The notes below the pieces were generated by a model. The model was not told the DNA's origin. It worked only from the letters and a program-made list of their open reading frames with translations, and made no database searches. From a bacterium (GTDB taxonomy: Bacteria; Chloroflexota; Dormibacteria; UBA8260; Bog-877), in the NCBI GenBank assembly GCA_021791455.1, contig JAJYWM010000183.1:1-14343 (forward strand): a DNA stretch of 14,343 nucleotides, written 5' to 3'. Position 1 is the first letter of the stretch. Every line of letters begins with the position of its first letter. Below are positions 7,713 through 13,960 of this stretch, piece after piece. A program made the translations under genes and the position numbers.

Positions 7713-8793
7713 CCTGGGGCTGTCGCGGTATCCGTTTCCAATTGTTCCGCCGACTGGGCCGACGCAAGTCTGGGCCGGACGGCCCAAGTTTCAGGAGGCC
7801 TTACGTAATCTGAGCGCCGAGTTGCGCTTTCGGGACGATTCATCGATCGATCTTGTGTGGGCAGACTTGGGGGCGGGTAAGACCCACGCGATGCGGTATT
7901 TGTCGTGGCTTCTATCGGAAGTGGGCGCACTTTGTATTTACTCCGAGCTTCCAGCGACACCGCAAAACTTTATGGCCATATACCGGGAACTCGTGCTGGC
8001 AGTGCCAGAGCAAGGGCTAGCAGAGGCTATCCGTGCCTACCGACAGCGACAGGCTGGGAGGGATTGGCTGGCCGGGCCGCTACTAGCTGGAGACCGGGAT
8101 ACCGCGACCGTGCTCTGGACGCTCGCGCAGTTCGCCGACCATGAGCAGGGACAGGTGGCCCGGCGGTGGCTCAGAGGTGAGAAGCTCACCCGCAAGGAGT
8201 GTAGCCTAATCGACGGTGTTCAGGCCATGCGGAGCGACCAGGACGCGCTAAGAGCGCTGACGACCATGATGCGACTCTTGACGGAGCTACCGGAGCGGCG
8301 CCGGGTTGTTCTTATGTTGGATGAGTTTCAGCGGATCGGCACGGTGAGTCGGCAGCGGGGATTGGCTATTAGCGCTGCAATCAAGTCGCTTTACGACTCA
8401 TGTCCGAACCGCCTCTCCATTTTTTTGAGCTATTCCTTCGGCGATGCGAGTAGTATTCGCTTTTTGACGTCCCCGGACGTGCTAAGTCGCGTCAATCGCC
8501 AGTATAGGCTCGATCATTTGACTAAGTTCGAGGCCACTCGATTTGTGAGCGAGCTGCTTCGCGCAGCTGCGAGTGGCAACGCGTCCCACGGTGAGGTTTT
8601 TGCGCAAGCGGCGATCGTGGATGTCGTCAGTCGCTTGGATCTTGATTGTCACGGAGCAATCACGCCGCGAAGACTGAGTCAAGCGTTTGGGAACATTTTG
8701 AGTGAGGCGCTTCGCATGGGAGAACGCGCGTTTCCGATCGGGGTGGGATTTGTGGCGGAGCACTATGGGCCGCCAGTCGGGGACGAAATGTGA
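7699..8793 (+). CDS. P-loop (AAA-type) ATPase, second of a related pair
   Basis: NTPase of 364 residues. The N-terminal LGLSRYPFPIVPPTG and VWAGRPKFQEAL are like the lead-in of ORC/ExeA/TniB ATPases. Walker A is ADLGAGKT (55-62), and Walker B is RRVVLMLDEFQ with D208 and E209. RWLRGEKLTRKECSLIDGV (156-174) matches the signature at 161-178 of the ATPase encoded at 3937, so the two look paralogous although diverged. A sensor-like strand (LSIFLSYSF) follows Walker B, and a helical lid ends the protein. The GTG at 7699 has a perfect GGAGG six bases upstream, inside the end of the previous gene, which makes the start secure. Two distinct copies in one operon point to a heteromeric or two-stage ATPase function. 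Confidence 0.8.
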   Translation: MDLADLGLSRYPFPIVPPTGPTQVWAGRPKFQEALRNLSAELRFRDDSSIDLVWADLGAGKTHAMRYLSWLLSEVGALCIYSELPATPQNFMAIYRELVLAVPEQGLAEAIRAYRQRQAGRDWLAGPLLAGDRDTATVLWTLAQFADHEQGQVARRWLRGEKLTRKECSLIDGVQAMRSDQDALRALTTMMRLLTELPERRRVVLMLDEFQRIGTVSRQRGLAISAAIKSLYDSCPNRLSIFLSYSFGDASSIRFLTSPDVLSRVNRQYRLDHLTKFEATRFVSELLRAAASGNASHGEVFAQAAIVDVVSRLDLDCHGAITPRRLSQAFGNILSEALRMGERAFPIGVGFVAEHYGPPVGDEM

Positions 8794-9755
8794 AACGACA
8801 TGCGTCGCTGACCACGGAGCAGCGGAAGAGAGCCGTTGATGCGATCACCTCTGAGCTGATCACGTTTGGATACCCGCTGCACGGGGAAACAGTTGCGCAA
8901 ATGGTGACGCACCGACATCCAGAGCTGTTTGGTTCGTCGGAAGACGTGTTGCGGGTTCTCGCGTCGGAGTCCGATCGTTTCGAGAATCTCGGCGCCGGCG
9001 TTTTCGGAGTTGCGCGCTTGGACCACGCGGTTGCTCGGAATCGCAGGACAGGGGAGATCGGGTGGCCAGACGAAGGAGTGGCGACTGTATTGGGATGTTT
9101 GTGTGGTCGGGGCCGTCTGGATCTTGACCGAGGAGCCGTCGTCGTCACGTTGCGGTACGGGGGAGCGGCGTATTCTTATCGGGGACGTCGCGGGCTTATA
9201 GGAAAAGGGGCTGTTGCATTTGTTGCATCTGACGTAGTGCCGGAGGTGGCGACTACGATAGCGCAGTTGGCGGCAACTGTGATGCCAGGTGTGAGGAGCT
9301 GCGTGCACGCGCGCGGCGCCTGGTCCTACGACGTGGAGTTGGATTGTGGCGGTCGGCCCACTGTCCTGGGCGACCTTGTCACATGGTTGCATCCTGGAGA
9401 TGACTTTCGGTCGTTTGCAGTGCCGGCCGATGTATTTGACGCGGAGCTGACTATCCAGCGGGCGTTCGTGAGAGGGTTTGGCCTTGTTTGCGGGCTTGTG
9501 AGCTCCGGGACAAATCTGTTTGGGCAAATCGAGCAGGTGTGGCTACGTCCTGACACGGGAAACAAGGCACAGTTTCACCAGATCATCGTACTGCTTTCCC
9601 GTATGGGGATTGGTACATACTGGAACGACCGGAACGAGCGAGACATTGCCGTAAAGGTGCGGTGCGAGGACTGGATGTCGATCGGGTTCGGGGTAGAGTG
9701 GCTTGATGCTCTCGTGGCAGAAGGAGCACGCATGAATCGGAAGAGGTTGCACTAG
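8790..9755 (+). CDS. Winged-helix protein with a LAGLIDADG-like C-terminal region lacking the acidic residues
   Basis: 321 residues, last gene of the operon. Residues about 8-75 form a winged-helix-type domain (GYPLHGETVAQMV, HPELFGSSEDV, RFENLGAGVFGVAR), shared with the small gene at 10078-10473. After it, VATVLGCLCGRGRLD (97-111) and RAFVRGFGLVCGLVSSG (224-240) have the spacing and hydrophobic/Gly pattern of the two LAGLIDADG helices (compare LLGLLLGDGSL and AFLRGLFDADGSV). The catalytic acid positions are R107 and C234. Each is followed by strand-rich sequence, and VLLSRMGIGTYW resembles the late helix of such domains. If correct, this is a non-cutting DNA-binding fold, comparable in logic to WhiA. 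The GTG at 8790 overlaps the upstream stop. Gene presence is firm; the LAGLIDADG reading is a hypothesis. Confidence 0.75.
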   Translation: MKRHASLTTEQRKRAVDAITSELITFGYPLHGETVAQMVTHRHPELFGSSEDVLRVLASESDRFENLGAGVFGVARLDHAVARNRRTGEIGWPDEGVATVLGCLCGRGRLDLDRGAVVVTLRYGGAAYSYRGRRGLIGKGAVAFVASDVVPEVATTIAQLAATVMPGVRSCVHARGAWSYDVELDCGGRPTVLGDLVTWLHPGDDFRSFAVPADVFDAELTIQRAFVRGFGLVCGLVSSGTNLFGQIEQVWLRPDTGNKAQFHQIIVLLSRMGIGTYWNDRNERDIAVKVRCEDWMSIGFGVEWLDALVAEGARMNRKRLH

Positions 9756-9759
9756 TGGA

Positions 9760-9797
9760 GATCTGTAGGTAGATGGTCTGCAGATTGGTGCCTTTTT
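9760..9797 (+). terminator. Weak intrinsic terminator candidate after the operon
   Basis: ATCTGTAG (9761-9768) pairs with CTGCAGAT (9778-9785) across a nine-base loop with one G-U pair. A run of five T follows at 9793-9797, seven bases after the stem. It begins five bases past the operon stop. The stem is short and the T-run displaced, so efficiency is doubtful. Confidence 0.35.
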
Positions 9798-9855
9798 CGG
9801 TGCGGACGTCTGGTCGATGACGGTCGTTGAGGTCTGCACGTGAGTAGGGGCGGTT

Positions 9856-9869
9856 TCGCTTCGAAGCGA
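9856..9869. repeat. Perfect 14-bp palindrome
   Basis: TCGCTTCGAAGCGA reads the same on both strands and lies in the convergent gap. It has no following T-run, so it is more like a protein-binding site or a bidirectional hairpin than an intrinsic terminator. Confidence 0.5.
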
Positions 9870-10077
9870 TTGGGTGCTGTGGGCAGGTGTGCGGAGCTGA
9901 TTAGCGAAGGGAGACGTGCGGGGCCGTAGTTGGCGATGTGCAGTGGATATGGGGGGCTGAAGGGTGAGCTACAGGATAGCGAGGACGGGATGCTGGACCT
10001 CGGATGCTGATATCGGATCCAGGGCTAGAAGGATCTGTTGGACGGACGTTTCGGCGCATGCCGCTGAGTGCGGGATG

Positions 10078-10473
10078 CTATCGGGTGACCGAGTTCGCGT
10101 AGGCTCCGCCGCCTAAGGCAGCGAAACGCGCCGGGTGCCGGGCGAGGAGTACGCGAACTTCTCGGGTCGTGGAGAATAGATCCGGTCGGGCGGCTTGGAC
10201 CATCGCGGCCAATACCTCCCAATGGAGCGGGGTGCCATGGGTGGCCAGTATTTCAATCAAGACTTGAATTCGGGCTTCGGCCCTTCTCTGGGCTTCGTGC
10301 CTGCGCTGTACACTCCACGTTATGAACGATCGCCAGTCTGCATCGCCGGCAAGGGCACACGTGCTTTTCTCCCAGTACGGACACTCGGGGCACTTTGGCC
10401 CGGCAAGGTCTGAATAAAGGCAAGGTGGGAGATCGTCGAGATTCAGTCCGGGGGACCACCACTGAGGTGGCAT
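10078..10473 (-). CDS. Small winged-helix protein with an N-terminal four-cysteine cluster
   Basis: 131 residues, convergent with the operon. Cysteines C18, C28, C31 and C39 (spacing C-x9-C-x2-C-x7-C, core KCPECPYWEKSTC) suggest a zinc or iron-sulfur site. Residues about 59-126 (HGTPLHWEVLAAMV, RPDLFSTTREV, RFAALGGGAYANS) align with residues 8-72 of the last operon protein, sharing G.PLH, E, A.MV, P.LF, V, LA, RF and LG.G. The protein ends right after this domain, so it lacks the LAGLIDADG-like part. It may be a regulator of the operon, an antitoxin-like partner, or a truncated paralogue. The ATG at 10471-10473 has no clear SD, and an imperfect inverted repeat abuts it. The substantial similarity to another protein in the window supports it as a real gene. 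Confidence 0.72.
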   Translation of the reverse strand: MPPQWWSPGLNLDDLPPCLYSDLAGPKCPECPYWEKSTCALAGDADWRSFITWSVQRRHEAQRRAEARIQVLIEILATHGTPLHWEVLAAMVQAARPDLFSTTREVRVLLARHPARFAALGGGAYANSVTR

Positions 10474-10474
10474 A

Positions 10475-10503
10475 GCGGTTCAGCAGGCCCCTCTGCTAAA
10501 CGC
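10475..10503 (-). promoter_or_regulatory. Imperfect inverted repeat touching the start of the Cys-cluster winged-helix gene
   Basis: GCGGTTCAGCAG (10475-10486) and CTGCTAAACGC (10493-10503) are complementary with one bulge and one mismatch, around a six-base centre. On the mRNA sense it ends two bases before the ATG, with AGAGGGG near the loop. It could be an operator for autoregulation or an RNA hairpin masking the start. Confidence 0.35.
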
Positions 10504-10580
10504 ACAAATCTTGCCCGGGTGCCGGAGCAGGGGTTGCGAATGATATCCGAACGCGGACCCACCGTGATAGTCGAAAGGAG

Positions 10581-10596
10581 GACCACCTTGGTGGTC
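10581..10596. repeat. 16-bp inverted repeat
   Basis: GACCACC TT GGTGGTC is a seven-base inverted repeat with a two-base centre. It lies between the winged-helix gene and the transposase remnant. Function is unknown; it may be a leftover of the mobile element. Confidence 0.4.
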
Positions 10597-10609
10597 TCGT
10601 GAGAGGTCG

Positions 10610-10744
10610 GTCGGAACGGTTGGCTTGGGGGGTGCGGAGTACCACCACCGGGCCCGCCCCCGGGGGCCAGGTAAGCGCCCTCACGCTCACCCCCTTCCGG
10701 AAGTGGGCCCAACGGATGCGCTCTCTGTCTTCGACCTTGGTCAT
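10610..10744 (-). pseudogene. IS21-like transposase (IstA type) N-terminal fragment, frameshifted
   Basis: ATG at 10742-10744 directly follows a good GGGAGGAG ribosome site. The product begins MTKVEDRERIRWAHFRKGVS and continues VRAL, the usual opening of IS21-type transposases (helix-turn-helix with R.RIR..HF..G.SVRA). After about 23 residues the frame loses the family pattern; a neighbouring frame resumes with GRARWWYSAPPKPT, like the expected recognition helix and Pro-rich linker. No DDE domain follows. This is a decayed 5' remnant. The exact right-hand limit is unclear. Confidence 0.5.
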
Positions 10745-11160
10745 CTCCTCCCGGTGTCCGTAGGTCGCAACCCAACGACCGCATCGGGGCTGGCCGGCCA
10801 AAGTGATCCTCCTTAACTTCATCACTCCCATCTCAGGGGTGCGTCTCCTTTCGGCAGGAGTTTACATCGCGTAAGCCAGGTCGAGACGGGCGCACCAGGC
10901 CGTCCCCGTGTCCCCGTAGCAGTGCAGGAACGTCGCTCATGCTTCTCCACGGAGGACTGGGTGCAGTGCCCGTAGAGGTGATGCTGGTAGCCGACCTGCT
11001 TGGCGAAGTCGGACTGTCGCGTCTGCTTGCCGCCTGTGAACACAACTCTAACATCGTTTCCGTAGACCCTTCCCACGTCCACCGCGGTCGGTAGTTCGAC
11101 ACTGGGGGCGGAGTCGCTCCGGAAGGCTCCTGACCTAACTGTGTAGGCCCCGTTGACGAC
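10745..11160. other. No convincing gene; overlapping open minus-strand frames
   Basis: Two overlapping minus-strand frames (about 10822-11082 and 10833-11102) are open. Neither has family motifs. Codon pattern, Ser/Arg/Pro-rich composition and position next to transposase debris all argue for decayed sequence. A product starting near 11082 contains GNDVRVVFTGGKQTRQSDFA, which I do not recognise. Confidence 0.4.
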
Positions 11161-11325
11161 TCAGAAGCTCGGGCGCGCGTAGACGCCGGTCAGCTCCCGC
11201 TGGTTCAAGGTGATCTCCAGCAGCGCAGCTCTGCTCAGTATGACGTCGAGCCGCTCTCCCGGCCGCAGCTGTTGCCCGTCGCCGTCGCCCAGGCCATGGA
11301 AGGCAGTGGCGATCCTAAACTCCAT
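11161..11325 (-). CDS. Small hypothetical protein or gene fragment (54 residues)
   Basis: The ATG at 11323-11325 opens a short frame ending in TGA at 11161-11163. The product runs from MEFRIATAFHGLGDGDG to ELTGVYARPSF with a balanced, protein-like composition. In-frame sequence before the ATG (WRGERAQLQ) also looks coding and is closed only by a TAG twelve codons upstream, so this may be the 3' end of a larger broken gene. No Shine-Dalgarno and no known family are visible. Confidence 0.3.
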   Translation of the reverse strand: MEFRIATAFHGLGDGDGQQLRPGERLDVILSRAALLEITLNQRELTGVYARPSF

Positions 11326-11422
11326 CTGTAGCTGCGCCCGCTCGCCTCTCCACGCCTGCTAGCGGGCAGCTGTTACCACGGCTGTGTGCTTGTCCGTCAG
11401 CTGGTCGAGTAGTCCCGTTCGA

Positions 11423-11728
11423 TCACGAGCGGGTGGGTCCGGCGTGACTCTCTCGATGACTCATGAAGAAGTAGCCACCAACCGCGAGACCAATCCCTAG
11501 CACTATCGCCACAATGGTCAGTGGACCGAGAATCGCGGCAGTCGAACAAGCCGGGTAGGAGATATAGGCCGAAGGAGCGCAGTAGTTCCCCGACCCTGCG
11601 ATCGAAAAATCGATCGCGTACTTGCCACTACCCACACTGAGAAACGGTACTAGCAGGATAATCATGCCCGCCACGACTAGCCCGGCTCCCCCGCTGATCA
11701 GATAGAGTGCGCGTCCCTGTAGGTTCAT
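11423..11728 (-). CDS. Small two-helix membrane protein
   Basis: 101 residues from the ATG at 11726-11728, preceded by GGAAGAGG at good spacing. An in-frame start at 11770 is possible but adds only a Gly/Pro-rich leader. Two hydrophobic helices (about 8-31 and 64-88) flank a polar loop with C50 and C61, which could form a disulfide outside the cell; the C-terminus is basic. No family is recognised. It stands alone among decayed mobile sequence and has no clear link to the operon. Confidence 0.6.
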   Translation of the reverse strand: MNLQGRALYLISGGAGLVVAGMIILLVPFLSVGSGKYAIDFSIAGSGNYCAPSAYISYPACSTAAILGPLTIVAIVLGIGLAVGGYFFMSHRESHAGPTRS

Positions 11729-12330
11729 TGTCGGCCTCTTCCATTCGCCTGGCCCGCCCATGAGATGCAAGCTTCAACATGCGCCCGTTCCGGCTGAAGC
11801 TGGATCGCGGAGTTGTCACGGTCTGGTGCGCGAATGTCAGCGACAGGCTGGTGGACAGCTCACGTACCTCTTGTCGGGGATCACGAATAGTGCAAAGAGC
11901 TGATCACGAAAAGTGGGGCACTCCGCGGCAGGACCGGAGCCCTGTACGGGAGGAGAAAGACAGGGTCCTCCTGGCAGGCTTTGGGTGTCGAGTCTAAACC
12001 TGGGGATGCCCCGGGTGCAGTCTGACGGAGTTGGCATGAGTTTGCGAGTCCTGAGATCCCACGGCCGGAGCCTGGGTGCTCTGGCCCGGGAGTTCGGATT
12101 GAACTGGCGCACGATGTAGCGGGATGTGGAGGCCGAGGATGTCCTCCCGCGGGCGACGATTTCGGTGGACAACTGGGTGGCATGACAGGCGCAAGCTGTG
12201 GGCGAACTCCCCGTGTCGCCAGAGCGCAGCAGCCTCTCCGGGCTGTTCGGCGCGTCTGACCGACGGACCAATTCACCCGCCGCAACTGATCCGGGACGGC
12301 GGGTGGGGTGAAGTGGCCCGATGGGAGCGC
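11729..12330. other. Non-coding stretch with decayed IS sequence
   Basis: No intact gene. GC-rich frames are open on the minus strand as shadows, but their products are Pro/Arg-rich without motifs. The stretch includes a short transposase-like fragment around 12036 and GGCCARTTCACCCC-like words at 12265-12278 and, inverted, at 12305-12318. These suggest the ends of a degenerate insertion sequence. Confidence 0.5.
12006..12330 (+). pseudogene. Degenerate transposase helix-turn-helix fragment (IS21-like)
   Basis: From ATG 12036 the frame reads MSLRVLRSHGRSLGALARE followed by FGLNWRTM, the helix-turn-helix typical of IS21-type and related transposases (G.S...LAR..G...RTV). TAG stops it at 12117-12119, and the same frame continues RDVEAEDVLPRATISVDNWV before a TGA. 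The stops and the absence of a catalytic domain mark it as a pseudogene. The right limit is set at the IS-end-like words near 12305. Confidence 0.4.
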
Positions 12331-13110
12331 CTACCCGCGCAGGGCCCCCCGTAGCAGTTCCAGCTGCTCCTCGGAGAGGTGGCGGCTGAGGGCGACGTTG
12401 CCTCCCCGGCTGTTGGGGTGGGGCACCAGCACCAGGATCCGCCGCCTTCCCGCCACCGGCAGCGGACCCAGAAGGTGGTCCTGGGCGCCCTGGCCCAGAT
12501 GCTGTTCGAAGGCATATCGCGCGATCGCCCCGACCACGATCAGGACTCGGGCCGGCGAGGCCGAGAGCACCCGGTTGAGGTACCTCGAGGTGCAGGTCTC
12601 GAGCGCCTCCCACACCCCCTGCTGACCTGGGCCGCCGCAGTGGACCACCTCGGTTAGGGCGTATCCGCGACCGGGGATCACCGGCTCGGGAAGAATCTCA
12701 CGGGCGCATCTCAGCACCCAACCCCAGTAGTGCACCCATGTTCTGCGCCTGCCGTGCGCGTCCACCAGGTACGCCCCATCGGCTACCCCCTGCTTCTGGC
12801 CCACATCAAAGGCGCCGTCCGCCCAGTCCAGGAGGTCGTCGTCCGCGGAGGCCACGCAGAGCTCATCGGGATCGCTGATTGGCGGCCCGCCGCCTCCCGG
12901 GTTCGAGCTCACAAAGAGGAGGGGCGCCTGGGTCAGGTGGCCGACCCACGGCTCCGGAAACCATCCGACCGCGTGCGGCCCCCCAGGTCCGGCGGCCACC
13001 CGATGGCACGGGAGGGCATGCCCCCCGTCCGCGATGCACTGCTCCAGCACCGGGCAGCGCACGATCTCCAAAGCCAGCGCCCTGGTGGCGCCGCTCAGGC
13101 GGCTGGGCAT
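12331..13110 (-). CDS. Uracil-DNA glycosylase superfamily protein (Fe-S type-like)
   Basis: 259 residues; predicted base-excision enzyme that removes uracil or another damaged base from DNA. LLFVSSNPGG (64-73) sits where UDGs have their GxxPG water-activating motif, and VLVPHPNS (227-234) matches the HPS-like C-terminal motif. Cysteines C19, C25 and C35 near the N-terminus and the pair C158/C173 (VHCGGPGQQGVWEALETC) fit the Fe-S ligands of family 4/5 enzymes. The motif I residues are altered, so the exact activity may differ. Start: ATG at 13108-13110 with GAGGA upstream on the minus strand. It lies 98 bases downstream of a small gene and is probably co-transcribed with it. Confidence 0.75.
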   Translation of the reverse strand: MPSRLSGATRALALEIVRCPVLEQCIADGGHALPCHRVAAGPGGPHAVGWFPEPWVGHLTQAPLLFVSSNPGGGGPPISDPDELCVASADDDLLDWADGAFDVGQKQGVADGAYLVDAHGRRRTWVHYWGWVLRCAREILPEPVIPGRGYALTEVVHCGGPGQQGVWEALETCTSRYLNRVLSASPARVLIVVGAIARYAFEQHLGQGAQDHLLGPLPVAGRRRILVLVPHPNSRGGNVALSRHLSEEQLELLRGALRG

Positions 13111-13208
13111 CTTAGGGCGTCCTCATTCGGTGCAGGCAGGGGCCTGGTACCGGGGAGCGGAGCTACGGACCGTTGCCACACCAAGCACCCGATGCCGGGT
13201 TTGCTTGC

Positions 13209-13481
13209 TCAGGGCTGGCAGATCCCGCAAGGCTGGGCCTCCCCTCGGCCCTCGACCCGGGCGAAGCCGTGTAGCTCAGCATGATGCACCGAACAGTGTT
13301 CGATGAAGTCCCGGGTCCAGCTCTCTCCCCGTGCCGGCGTCCCGGAGATGGTGGAGCAGGCAGCCGCGTGGGGGACCAGGTAGTCCAGGCCGGGGTTCTG
13401 GGCGGTGTTCAGCACTAAGCCCTTGGGGTGCTCAGCGATCCAGGTGAGGTACCCGTGGTCATCGTCCGTGAACGTCATCAT
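13209..13481 (-). CDS. Small conserved-looking hypothetical protein (90 residues)
   Basis: Starts MMTFTDDDHGYLTWIAEHP and continues with a protein-like pattern including GLVLNTAQNPGLDYLVPHAA, C.TISGTPARGE and SWTRDFI. This DD.GYL.W...HP.G.VLN pattern is familiar from uncharacterised actinobacterial proteins, but no function is known to me. GGGGAGG lies just upstream of the tandem ATGs at 13481 and 13478. Its ATG overlaps the stop of the ASCH-like gene (ATGA), so the two are translationally coupled. The C-terminus has a CGIC pair and is Cys/His-containing (HCSVHH), which could bind metal. Confidence 0.7.
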   Translation of the reverse strand: MMTFTDDDHGYLTWIAEHPKGLVLNTAQNPGLDYLVPHAAACSTISGTPARGESWTRDFIEHCSVHHAELHGFARVEGRGEAQPCGICQP

Positions 13482-13951
13482 CGGGTGCCTCCCCGGCTGG
13501 GACGGGCTACGCTCCGCGTTTCATGATCGCCTACGGCCTCGACCAGCCTCCGGACGAGGGCCCGGTCGCGTACTGCCGGATCCAGGAATCGATACGACTG
13601 GGGGCCATTCTGCCCTCTCTGCAAGGGGACGCCGCGAGAAAGCCGACGGGGGTGTGTCACCTGAAGCGCAACGCCCCAGGTGAGGCCGTCGAAATAGCGC
13701 CTGAGCTCAATCGGGGTCGACAGTCCGTCCCGAGCCAGTTGGGGGTCCCGCCGTCCAGCACTGACTCGGCGCACTTCGCCAACCGTGAAGCCACCGATGA
13801 TCTCGCGTCGAGGGGCGGGGACGTATATCCAAATTTGCGTGCCGGGAGTTAGGCCACATCGGCGCCGGAACTCCCAGTGCTTGACGCCACGGAGGATGGC
13901 CACCGCCCACTCCTCATGGATCGACATGAGCACCGAGGTGCACCTCAGCAT
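13478..13951 (-). CDS. ASCH/PUA-like domain protein
   Basis: 157 residues. The N-terminus CTSVLMSIHEEWAVAILRG, then KHWEFRRR, IWIYVPAPRREIIGGFTVGEV, matches the ASCH pattern (SI...A..I..G.K..E.R.....IYV..P...I.G). ASCH domains bind RNA or modified nucleotides; some act as amidohydrolases or nucleases. The ATG at 13949-13951 is chosen because the first beta-strand begins just after it. A GTG at 13960 is also in frame. TACAGT at 13959-13964 (minus strand) ends seven bases before that ATG, so transcription may be leaderless. It heads a three-gene minus-strand cluster with the small protein and the UDG-like protein, suggesting a nucleic-acid repair or modified-base theme. Confidence 0.7.
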   Translation of the reverse strand: MLRCTSVLMSIHEEWAVAILRGVKHWEFRRRCGLTPGTQIWIYVPAPRREIIGGFTVGEVRRVSAGRRDPQLARDGLSTPIELRRYFDGLTWGVALQVTHPRRLSRGVPLQRGQNGPQSYRFLDPAVRDRALVRRLVEAVGDHETRSVARPSRGGTR

Positions 13952-13960
13952 GGGCCGCAC

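Larger units (their letters stand above)
9756..10077. other. Convergent intergenic region, no gene seen
   Basis: This 322-bp stretch lies between the stop of the operon and the stop of the convergent small gene. Frames are short and unconvincing on both strands. It contains the terminator candidate just after the operon and a perfect 14-bp palindrome at 9856-9869, both listed separately. Nothing resembling a tRNA or a CRISPR array is visible. Confidence 0.6.

Noticed and set aside
8763..9527. Long minus-strand frame opposite the last operon gene
   Set aside because: The plus-strand gene is coupled by a start/stop overlap and shares a domain with another gene here; the antisense product is Arg/Ser/Pro-rich without motifs.
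2014..9755. Classical BREX or DISARM locus
   Set aside because: No PglZ phosphatase, BrxL protease, large BrxC/PglY ATPase, DrmA helicase or DUF1998 gene is visible, although a methyltransferase, ATPases and a PLD domain are present.
11837..12613. Long minus-strand frame overlapping the UDG-like gene
   Set aside because: Runs through the decayed IS region and out of frame into the UDG-like gene; the product is Pro/Arg-rich with no domain.
12730..13284. Long plus-strand frame opposite the UDG-like gene
   Set aside because: Antisense shadow; the minus-strand product has UDG-like motifs and a ribosome site.
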